Part shown: one piece after another, positions 17,336 to 27,000 of the stretch | Layout of the letters: each line of letters starts with the position of its first letter | Numbering within the stretch: the stretch's first letter is position 1 | Source of the DNA: Burkholderia sp. H160 | GTDB lineage: Bacteria; Pseudomonadota; Gammaproteobacteria; Burkholderiales; Burkholderiaceae | Assembly: GCA_000173575.1 (NCBI GenBank) | Contig: ABYL01000048.1 | Coordinates: forward strand, 1-46,086 | DNA length: 46,086 bases | Reading direction: 5' to 3' | Notes under the pieces: generated by a model | Told to the model about the DNA's origin: nothing | Databases searched by the model: none | What the model saw: only the letters and a program-made list of their open reading frames with translations | Translations under genes and position numbers: made by a program

Positions 17336-17823
17336 AGATGCCACTCTAGACAGCCGACCTTACGACTCACCCCCATCGAGGTGCGTTACCCCACAAATCC
17401 GTGAAGGATTTCACAGCGGGAACCGAGGTCGCTCGAACTTGTGTCGCGAACCTCTGTGCAAGTAATTTCCCAAGGGCCGCGCTTGAACCTTCAGATCTGG
17501 CGAGCAGCGCGCCCAAGCGTCAACCTCATCGTATGCCGGGTGTGTGATCCCGCACGAAGAAATCCACTCGGCATCGCGAGCGCCACTTCCCTTCATGGGT
17601 TCGCGGTTAATGACGGCAAGATGAGCCCCGTTCGCGGCTAAACCCCGCCACCTCCCCCGGGTTCGCCCCTACCGCAAGTGTAGGGAGTTGACCCATCCCG
17701 GACGCCTGCACGCAATCGCAGAATCAATCCACGGGTTCAGGTCCACGGTACCCGCTGAGTGCCCCACCGTAGAGCATGACCTCCAGCGCGGTTCGCGCTG
17801 GCTGACCCCTGGACGGAGGTCAT
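17336..17823. other. Promoter region of the oxidase operon
   Basis: No protein gene seen. It contains a short inverted repeat (AAATCC/GGATTT, 17395-17411), the inverted-repeat operator candidate at 17667-17700, and about 130 bases of leader before the oxidase operon, ending in GGAGG before ATG 17824. Confidence 0.5.
17667..17700 (+). promoter_or_regulatory. Predicted response-regulator site upstream of the oxidase operon
   Basis: CCCTAC (17667-17672), 7 bases, then GTAGGG (17680-17685) form a perfect inverted repeat. It continues into AGTTGACCCATCCC, in which TTGACC could be a -35 box. The same layout occurs before the SCO1 gene (36323), and the second half occurs before the secretion operon (37837). 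Two NarL/LuxR-type regulators encoded in the locus are the natural candidates to bind it (inference). Confidence 0.55.
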
Positions 17824-19389
17824 ATGTTCAGCATTCCAATCTGCCGCAACGGCCTTGCAGCGCTGCTGCTGTTGCTATTCTCGTTGCCTGCATTCGCCCA
17901 GTCGTTCCGGGTGCAATGTCCAACGACAACGACGCTTCATCCGAACGCACTGCCGGCTGGTGCGGGCGAACCGGCCTACGTCGGCCCGTCCGTCACCGGA
18001 TCGAATTCGACGCCGACGAAGAACGTCAACGGCGCGATCAAGTGCCAGCAGATTTCAGGCGGCGATGGTTACGCGACGATGGCCGACGGCACGCAAACCT
18101 ATATGTTCTCGTTCGGCCCGCTGTCCGGTCTCGCCAACATTCGCAACGGACTGCCGGGCACCGAGTTCGCCTCGGCGTTCAACGTCGTGGGCAATGCGAA
18201 AACCAATCCGAACTACAACGGCGCGGTCGGTCTCGCGCCCGACCCGGATTCGGTGCCGGCCGGTCAGTTGGACGGTCACGTCGACCCGCGGCAGATCATG
18301 GACATCGGCGTGATGAACGGCAACATTCCCGCGCCGATGATGGCCATCGACGAGGACGACGAGTTCTTCCTGACGCTCACCAACGTCGGGATGATCATGC
18401 GTCCCGACCTGTTCGAGCAGCACACGGTGCACTTTCACGGCTATCCGAACGCGTCCTCGTTCTACGACGGTGTGCCGGATGCGTCGGTGGCGATCAACAT
18501 CGGTGCGAGCTTCACGTACTACTATCTCGCACCGGATGCCGGCACCTACTTCTGGCACTGCCACATCACGCCGCCTGAGCATTTGCAGATGGGGATGGTC
18601 GGGCAGATCTATGTGCGGCCCAGGCAGAACCGCGTCAAGGCGGGGACGACGCTCTACGCCTCGCTGCAGTTGCAGCAGAACGATCCGCGCACCGCATGCG
18701 GCAGCGACATTCTGTGCTCGACGCCGCTGCCGCCGCAAAACAGCGTGAGGCATGTGAACAACAAGAGCGGCACGCCGACGCTTTACGCCTACAACGACGG
18801 CGACGGTTCGACTGCTTACGACGTCGAGTATCCAATCCAGATCCACGGCTTCGATCCGAACTTCCACTTTATCGGTATGACGTTCAATCCGGAGCCATTC
18901 GTCGACATGAAGGACAAGCACTTCATGTTGAACGGCCGCAGCTATCCGGACACGGTGACGCCAGGGCCGATGGATACGCAGGTGGCGGACGGAACGGAGC
19001 ACTATTCGCAACCGCTGCCCGCGCTGATCAACATTCCGGCTGGCGGCCGCGCGCTGCTCAGAATCTCTGACCTCGATGTCACGGAGTTTCAGACGCTCGC
19101 TTCGCTTGGCATTCCGATGCACGTGATCGGCGTGAATGCGCGGCTGCTGCGCGACCTGTCCGGCAATGACATGACCTACAACACGAACTCGGTCACCCTG
19201 GGCGGCGGCGAGTCGATCGACGTGATTCTCGACGCGAGCGACACGACCAAATACGCGCCGGGCTCGGTCTATTACCTGTACACGCCGAACCTCGATCACC
19301 TGTCGAACGACGCCGAGAACTTTGGCGGGTTGATGACCGAGGTCCACATCTGCCACTCGGTGAACCCGACCACGAAGTCCTGCTCCTAG
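17824..19389 (+). CDS. Cupredoxin protein with type-1 copper half of a multicopper oxidase
   Basis: A 521-residue secreted protein (signal ending LPAFAQS); ATG 17824 has GGAGG 6 bases upstream. The first cupredoxin region (about 30-270) carries HTVHFHG (His 200, 203, 205) and WHCHITPPEHLQMGM (His 245, Cys 246, His 247, His 253, axial Met 256 or 258). In a classic multicopper oxidase these are the two motifs of the C-terminal domain: the type-1 copper site and half of the trinuclear centre. The other two motifs (HxHG and WxHSH) are missing here. The second region (about 290-520) is cupredoxin-like but has only isolated His (PMHVIG). The neighbouring gene at 19400 supplies exactly the missing motifs. 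It is the first gene of a seven-gene operon. The likely location is exported; the substrate is unknown. Confidence 0.85.
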   Translation: MFSIPICRNGLAALLLLLFSLPAFAQSFRVQCPTTTTLHPNALPAGAGEPAYVGPSVTGSNSTPTKNVNGAIKCQQISGGDGYATMADGTQTYMFSFGPLSGLANIRNGLPGTEFASAFNVVGNAKTNPNYNGAVGLAPDPDSVPAGQLDGHVDPRQIMDIGVMNGNIPAPMMAIDEDDEFFLTLTNVGMIMRPDLFEQHTVHFHGYPNASSFYDGVPDASVAINIGASFTYYYLAPDAGTYFWHCHITPPEHLQMGMVGQIYVRPRQNRVKAGTTLYASLQLQQNDPRTACGSDILCSTPLPPQNSVRHVNNKSGTPTLYAYNDGDGSTAYDVEYPIQIHGFDPNFHFIGMTFNPEPFVDMKDKHFMLNGRSYPDTVTPGPMDTQVADGTEHYSQPLPALINIPAGGRALLRISDLDVTEFQTLASLGIPMHVIGVNARLLRDLSGNDMTYNTNSVTLGGGESIDVILDASDTTKYAPGSVYYLYTPNLDHLSNDAENFGGLMTEVHICHSVNPTTKSCS

Positions 19390-19399
19390 GAGAACAACC

Positions 19400-21025
19400 G
19401 TGGGTAACTTCATCAACGCAAGGTGGATCGCCATGCGTGCGTACCCCGCATGCCTGGCGCGATTGGCACGCTTCGCGCGAATCGGCGCCGCGTTGCTGGC
19501 GGCACTGTTTTGCCTGCATGTACAAGCTGCAGCGCCGGGCATCACCGGAACGGCGTTCGATCTGAGCGCCGAGGCGAACCGTATCAATCAACCGGACGGC
19601 GCGAGCATTTATGCGTGGGGTTACGGTTGCCGCACGGCGCCCGCGGGATTTTCGCCAGCGGGCATCACGGGCGCGAACTGTCCCAGCATGCAGGTTCCGG
19701 GGCCGACGCTGATCGTCAAACAGGGCGACGTCGTGACGGTCACGCTCACCAACAACCTGCCGGCCGCCGCGGGCAATACCTCGATCCTGTTTCCGGGCTT
19801 CCAGGTATGCGCAGCGGTGCTGAATTCGGATGGCACCTGTCCGGCGACGCTGACCGGCGTGCCGGGTGTGTTGACACGCGAGGCGACCCACGGCAACTCG
19901 GTCACCTACAGCTTCGTGGCAGCGACGCCGGGAACGCATAGCTACTACAGCGGCACGCAGGGCGATCTGCAGATCGAAATGGGCTTGTCCGGCGCGCTGA
20001 TCGTGTTGCCGACCAGCTCGCCCGGGACGCTCGCGGTGCCGACGGGTTGCCGCGCCGTATCCTCGACGCTGCCCGACGGCCAGCCCGACTACCGGAATGC
20101 CGCGGCGGCCTACAACCATAGCGCGACCTGCTACGACCGCGAGTATCTGTTCCAGTTTGCCGAGATGGATCCGCGCATCCACTCGCAGGCGGAACAGCAA
20201 GCGGCCAAAGCGTGCACCCAGTCCACTGGTTGCATGACCGTCGAAACCGAGCCCTATCACCCGGCCTATTTCATGATCAACGGGCGTTCCATGCCCGACG
20301 ACATGGACTCGAACTACGCGCCGCAATATCCGAATCAGCCGTACAACGGCAATCCGCACATGCATCCCGGCGAACTGGTGCTGCTGCGGGTGATCGGGAC
20401 GGGGCGCTGGCAGCATCCGTTCCACGAACACGGCAATCACGTGCGGGTGCTGGCGCGTGACGGCAACTTGCTGCTCAGCAAGACGGATGCGACCAAGCTC
20501 GCCGGCCCCTTGCTGTTCACGACCACGACCACGCCGGGCCTCGCGATGGATGGCATCTTCTACTGGACCGGCAAGGGCCTGAATTGGGACGTGTACGGGC
20601 ACACGCCGGGCGACGGCAGCGTCTGTATTCCGGATGCGAACGGCTACTACACGGCCGACCCGAAAGCGCCGAACTACTACGAGTGGTGCGCCGATCACGA
20701 CAAGCCGCTGGAAGCTCATCCGTTTGGCAACGTAGGCAGCGGCGGTCCGATCACCTTGCCAGATGCGCGTGTGCTGACCAACGGTGCCTGGTACGGTGGC
20801 AGTCCCTACCTCGGGCCCGATGCCACCATTCGCGCGACTTCTTTCACCGGGTCGACGCCGCCCACGGGCACGGTGGCGAACCCACCGACGAGCGAAGCCG
20901 GCTTCGCCTTTATGTGGCACTCACACAATGAACGCGAGATCACCACGAACAATATCTTCCCTGGCGGAATGATGATGATGATGCTCGTGGATCCACAGGC
21001 TTTCACGATCAACGAAGGTAATTAG
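19400..21025 (+). CDS. Cupredoxin protein with the complementary trinuclear-site half
   Basis: A 541-residue protein; GTG 19400 with AGGAGA upstream, 10 bases after the previous stop. The signal peptide ends near LFCLHVQAAA. The first cupredoxin domain (about 50-210) has the family framework (GTHSYYSGTQGDLQIEMGLS) but no paired His ligands. The C-terminal cupredoxin domain carries HPFHEHGNH (His 339, 342, 344) and MWHSHNEREITTNNIFPGGM (His 507, Ser 508, His 509). HxHG and WHSH are the motifs of the N-terminal domain of a classic multicopper oxidase. There is no type-1 Cys (Ser 508 stands in the HxH). On its own this protein could not form a working oxidase; together with the product at 17824 the full set of four His-x-His motifs is present. 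Confidence 0.85.
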   Translation: MGNFINARWIAMRAYPACLARLARFARIGAALLAALFCLHVQAAAPGITGTAFDLSAEANRINQPDGASIYAWGYGCRTAPAGFSPAGITGANCPSMQVPGPTLIVKQGDVVTVTLTNNLPAAAGNTSILFPGFQVCAAVLNSDGTCPATLTGVPGVLTREATHGNSVTYSFVAATPGTHSYYSGTQGDLQIEMGLSGALIVLPTSSPGTLAVPTGCRAVSSTLPDGQPDYRNAAAAYNHSATCYDREYLFQFAEMDPRIHSQAEQQAAKACTQSTGCMTVETEPYHPAYFMINGRSMPDDMDSNYAPQYPNQPYNGNPHMHPGELVLLRVIGTGRWQHPFHEHGNHVRVLARDGNLLLSKTDATKLAGPLLFTTTTTPGLAMDGIFYWTGKGLNWDVYGHTPGDGSVCIPDANGYYTADPKAPNYYEWCADHDKPLEAHPFGNVGSGGPITLPDARVLTNGAWYGGSPYLGPDATIRATSFTGSTPPTGTVANPPTSEAGFAFMWHSHNEREITTNNIFPGGMMMMMLVDPQAFTINEGN

Positions 21026-21042
21026 AGGCGGGGAGAAACGCG

Positions 21043-24000
21043 ATGAGATCCACCCAGTTCAAAGGGACGCTCCTCGGTTTGATCAAGGCGGGCGTCGCCG
21101 CAACGATCCTGCTCACGGCGAGCGGCATGGCCTTCGCCCAAAGCGTCAGTCTGACGGCAAAGGCCACGACGACAGCGCTGCCCGACGGACAGGTCGTACC
21201 GATGTGGGGCTATACCTGTTCAGCGGCCGCGACGGCGCCCGCTACATGCGCGGCGTCGAATGCGGGCGCGGGCGCAAACTGGTCGCCTGTCGTGATCACG
21301 GTGCCGCCCGGTCCGCTGACCATCAATCTCACGAACAGTCTGCCGGCCTCGCTACCGACTTCGCTTGTCGTGGTCGGCCAACTCGGTGTCGGCCAAGGCA
21401 CGACGGCGACGAGCACGCCAAGCCCGGTGCATGCAACGCAAACCGCCACCACCTGGCCGATCGCCAGCAGCTCGACCGGCGCGACTTTCACGCCGCCCGC
21501 CCAGCCGCCGCGTGTGCAGTCGTTCGCGAACGAAGTGACGAATGGCCAGACGACCTCCCTTACCTGGAACAATCTCAATCCCGGCACGTACCTGATCGAG
21601 TCGGGCACGCATCCGTCCATTCAGGGGCCGATGGGCCTGTATGGGGTACTGGTGGTCAGAACGCCGGCCAACGGCACCACGCGCGCGCTGGCCTATCCCG
21701 GTGTCAGCTATGACGCGGACGTGCCGCTCGTGCTGGGCGAAATCGATCCGGTGCAGAATGCCGCGGTGGCCTCGGCGGTGACGACGGCCGGCTTCAGCGA
21801 AACCAAAGTCTGGTCCGGTCAGCCGGGCGGTTGCGGCAATCCGTCGTCGTCTACGTACGGCACCTGCTATCCGCCGGCGGTGAACTACGACCCGCGCTAT
21901 TACCTGATCAACGGTATCGCGTTCGACCGCAACAACGCGGCCGGTTCGACCTTCGCCGCTACGGCGCCGGCCTCCACGGGGCTCGTACTGCTTCGCTTCG
22001 TCAATGCCGGGCTGCGCATGCACGTGCCGTCCGTCGTGGGCGCGCAAACCGGCAACCCGGCGGTGTCCGGCTTCTCGCTGCTGGCGGAAGACGGCAACGT
22101 TTTGCCGGGCAACCTGCGGGTCCAGTCGGAGGTGTTCCTCGCTGCCGGCAAAACCTATGACGTGCTGATGAATGCACCTGCGACGGGCGCACTCGCGTTG
22201 CCTGTGTTCGATCGCCAACTGAGCCTGTCCACCAATAATCAACGCGATGGCGGCATGCAGGGGTATATCAGCGTGAACGGCGGCGCAACGTCGCTGTCGG
22301 CGGCGGCCAACACCGGCGCCGTGGCCAACCCCGACCAGTATTTCCTCGTGCCCGGCAATACCCTGAGCGTGACGGATCCCGCGCGCGGCGTGATCGCCAA
22401 CGATGTGGGCGTCTACGGCGTGCAGGTCAAGACCCCGCCGACAGGCGGCACGCTCACGCTGAATTCGGACGGCACCTTCACGTATGTGCCGAACAGCGGC
22501 ACGACGTCGGACAGCTTCGTCTATCAGGCGAACGGCAATCCCGCGCTGACAGCGCTCGTGACGCTGGCGCCATGCACGGCAAGTTCTCATTGCCTGTCCG
22601 GCGCACCCGTTGCCAACGCCGCCACCTACACCAGCAATATCGCTTCGTACCTGCACGTCGGCGCACCGGGCGTGCTCGCCAACGGCACGGACCCGTCGGG
22701 CCTGCCGCTCACCGCGACCTTGTCGGGTGCGGTAACGGGCGGCACCGTCACGCTGAACGCCGATGGTTCGTTCAACGCCGTACCGTCGGCGCCGCCGGTG
22801 GGCAGCGGGAAGACGGCCACGGTCACGTTCCAGTACAAGGCGGTCAATTCGCAGAACACGGCTAGCTCACCCGCAACGGTCACCGTGACGTTCAACGGCG
22901 GCAGCGGACTCGCCGTGGCGGTGAAGGACGCGCCGACCGGCACTGCGATCACGGACTATCGCTGGATCATCGAGGAGGACCGCACGTTCCAGATCGACCC
23001 CGCCTGCCAGGTGAACGGCGCCGGGCGCCCGAGTACCTGCCCGCCGCTGCCGGTGCCGAGTCTCGGCACCAGTTTCCATACCAGCTACATGCCGGTTATC
23101 GCAGCGGGCTGCGTGGGAACCATAGCGTGCGAGTCGGGGCAGACGGTGTTCGATCCGGCGACCAACTCGCATTTGCCGGCCGTGTGCGACGTCGGCGATG
23201 GAGCATGCCGCACGACCGCCGCGCAACAGACGCCGGTCGATCCGTCGCAAGTCGCGCTCGATCCAACCAGGCACTACTACATTTCGATCCTGCCGGGCGA
23301 CGCGGGCAACACGTTCGCGCAAGGCTCCGGCGCGCCGGTAGCGGGGACGAACGGCGCGCTACGGCAATTCGACATCTCGAAGGACTGCCCGTCCGGCCCG
23401 GGCGGCGCGGACTTCGCGCCCGGTACCGGAAAATGTGGTCACGCGATGGGCGGCGCGCCGATCGCACCGGCGCAAACGGCGGTGAACGTGTTGTTGCAAC
23501 AGACCCCGCTGCAGACCGCGAAAATTTCCGTGTTCGTGTTTGAAGATGACGCGCCGCTGAACGGTGAAGTGGACGTGAGCGGCGGTACGGATGCATTCGG
23601 CACGGCGCGTGAACCGGGCCTCGGCGGCTTCGAAATCAAGCTCTTCGACGACGCGGGCGGCACGGGTGACCCGACCGGGCAGATGAGCTACGACATGTTC
23701 AACAATCCGCTGTCCAACTCGCTGGCGGGAATGAAGGATCCGGCCACCGGTCTCGACGCTTGCCCGATTTCGATAAAGACGCATGACGGCATCGTCGGCA
23801 TGATCCCGACTTGCCCGAAATTCGAGTCCGACGGCAAGACGCCGTCACCGCTGGTGGGCCAGGCGATCATCGCCAATCTGATGCCGGGGCGCTTCGGTGT
23901 GGCCGCGTACCCTGCGGCCGACCGCATCGCGCGCGGCGAAGAGTGGCTGCAGACCAACACGCTCGACGGCCAGAAAGCGCACGATGCGTTCATCAAGGTC

Positions 24001-27000
24001 GGCGGCCCGGCGTACTTCCAGGAATTCGGGCCGGCGGGTTTTCACGTGACGATCGGCTTTGCCAATCCGAAGATCATCAATGCGCGACTGCCTGTTCTTT
24101 GCAAGGGCGTGACTTGCAACAACGGCATCAAAGGCCAGATCACCAACCTGCACTACAGCCGGCCGCCTAACGAAAACCTCTACGGCGCCGGCTCGCGCAA
24201 CTCGCTCAGCTTCACGCAGTGTTACGTGAGCGTCGGCGATCCGGACGGCGAGGATGTCGCCTTCACCAAGTGCGCGGCCGACGGCTCGTTCAGCATCAGC
24301 GGCTTGCCCGATGGCACGTACAGAATCACGGTGTTCGATCAGTGGAACGATCAGATCGTCGACGGGCTGGCGACGGCCGTCGCGGTGAAGGGCGGACAGA
24401 CGGCGAACGTCGGCGAGCTGTCAGTGCTTCAATGGCACACCAATCTGTACACGCGGACCTTCCTCGATACCAATGGCAATGGCGTGTCGGATGCCAGCAA
24501 GCCCGGTCTCGCGCTCGTGCCAACCACCATCCGGTTCCGCGACGGCAGCTTTTCGAACTTCCTGACCACCGACATGAACGGCTACGCGTCGTTCAACGAA
24601 GTATTCCCGCTGTTCAACTGGTACATCGCCGAGGCCGATACGACGCGCTATAAGCAGACCGGCGTCCATGCGGTCTACGACGCGGGCGGCCCGCCGGATG
24701 GCACTCCCGGCGGCGGCACCTCGACCATTGCGGCTCACTACGCCAATACGAAGGAATCCGCGACGGCGCACCTGCCAACCAACCTGCGCTTCCCCGGCTC
24801 GGTGTATTGCAACGACGCGGACTGCAACGATCGCTCAGGGACCAATCCATCGACGGGACGGATCGATCCGCCATGGGTGACGACCATGGGCTGGCAAGGT
24901 TTCTCCGGTCAGAGCTCGTTCCTCGAATTCGGCAAGACGCCGTTCGGCCCGACCGAGAACGGCGGCATTCGTGGCGAAGTGGTCTATGCGTCGACACGGC
25001 CGTTCGACGACCCGGCCCAACTCTCTCACAATAGCTGGACGCCGGATGTGCCGAACGTCACGGTGAACCTCTATCAGGAGAGCGTTGCCGCGGACGGCAC
25101 CGAGAGCCTCGCGCTCGTGGATACGACCAAAACCAGCAGTTGGGACGACTGGGCGCAGGGCTTCCGTTCAGACGGTGTGCCGAACATGAACTGTCCTGGC
25201 CAGGAAACCACCACGGACCCGTTCTTTTTCACGCTGCAAAACTCGAAGCAATGGCTCGATCCCCAGCAGCGCACGTTGCCGAACAACTCGCAATTCAAGT
25301 GCTATGACGGCATGCATGCGTTCAACCAATTGCAGCCCGCGCCGTATGACGGGATGTACCAGTTCCCGAGCGTGACAGGCCGCAACCCGACCACTGGCAA
25401 GCCGACTGGCACGGGCTGCTCGATCTGCGTGGCGAATCCGTCCGGCGACGGCACGATGATGCTGCCCGCGGGCAAGTACGTGGTCGAAATCATCGTGCCG
25501 CCGGGTTATGAACTCGTGAAGGAGGAGGACAAGAACATCCTGATCGGCGACAACTTCATCGCACCTGTGACGCAACAGTTCGGCAGTCTCGGCAACATCT
25601 TCATCCTGCCCGACCAGGCGGCGGTGAATTCGAGCTACAACGCGAACAACGCGCAGAACCCGACCACGGATCTCGGCATGCAGACTCGCAACGAAGAGGT
25701 TACGGGCGTCATTCAACCGTCCTGGCCGTGCGTCGGTGCGCTGCGGATCGTGCCCGACTTCATCAGCCTGTTCCCGGGTTCGCAGGAAGTCGCACCGTTC
25801 GCGGGCGCGTCCCGGCACCTGTGCGACCGCAAGGAAGTCACGCTGACGAACCAGATGTCGGCGGTCGCGAAGTTCTGGGTGTTCAGCTCCACGCACGTCG
25901 CCGCTCACTTCACGGGCTTCATGCTGGATGACTTCTCGTCGGAGTTCGACCCGTACTCGCCGCAGTTCGGTGAGAAGTTCGCGGTGCCGAACGTGCCGGT
26001 TTCGCTGAAGGACTTCGCCGGCAATGAAGTGTCGCGTGTGTATGCGGATCAGTGGGGCATCTTCAACGGGCTGCAATATTCGACGTGGGAAGTGAATCCG
26101 CCGAACCCGACGGGTTACTCGCCGAACATGATGGTGGCCTGCATGAACGATCCCGACAAGCCGGATCCGGCGCACCCCGGCCAGACGATACGCGACCCGC
26201 TCTTTAACCCGGCATACAGCCAGTTCTGCTACGAGATTCCGTTTATGCCCGGTCAGACGCAGTATATGGATACCCCGGTCGTGCCGGTCCAGGCCTTCGC
26301 GGATGGCTACAACCAGCCTGACTGTGCTTATCCCGACGGAACCCCGGCCGTCTCGACGGTGACTGGCGACTCGAGCGGCGGCGGGGCAGGTCCGTGGGTC
26401 AGTGCGGCCGGCCATACGCTGACGATCAAAGCGCTCGGCGATCAGACCGTAGTCAACCATGCTTATACCGGACCGGCTGCGACCACGGCGCCGTTTAACC
26501 AGAAGTTCGTCACGCGCCACTATGGTTTCGGGGCCGCGCAGGGTACTGGCACGGTCACGATCGGCGGCGTCGCCGCGCCGGTGACCTCGTGGAGTGACAC
26601 GCAGATCACGGTGACGGTGCCTACGCTGAGCAAGACGCAGTCGAGCTGCACGATCCAGCAGATGGGCGTAACCACGGCGACGAGCTGCGGTGAACTGGTG
26701 ATCACGGCCGGCAACGGCAAGAAGTCGATCGATACGGTCACAGTCACGATCGGCGGTAAGGCGCCTACGTATGTGGCTGGCGAGAACGGCACGAGCAACG
26801 CCATCCAGACTGCCATCGACAAAGCAACCCCGGGCGACATGATCATCGTCGGCCCCGGCGTCTACAAGGAGATGCTGTTGATGTGGAAGCCGGTTCGTTT
26901 GCAAGGCGTTGGCGCGACCTCGGTGACGGTCAACGCGAATACCCACCCGTCCGGCAAGATGGACCCGTGGCGCAGACAGGTCGACTGCCTGTTCGGCGTG

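Noticed and set aside
18055-19587. Minus-strand open frames opposite the oxidase genes
   Set aside because: Arg/His/Val-rich shadows of the cupredoxin genes.
19400-21025. Reading the cupredoxin proteins at 17824 and 19400 as one frameshifted gene
   Set aside because: Each has its own signal peptide, start signal and stop, separated by a ribosome site (AGGAGA), so they are two genes.
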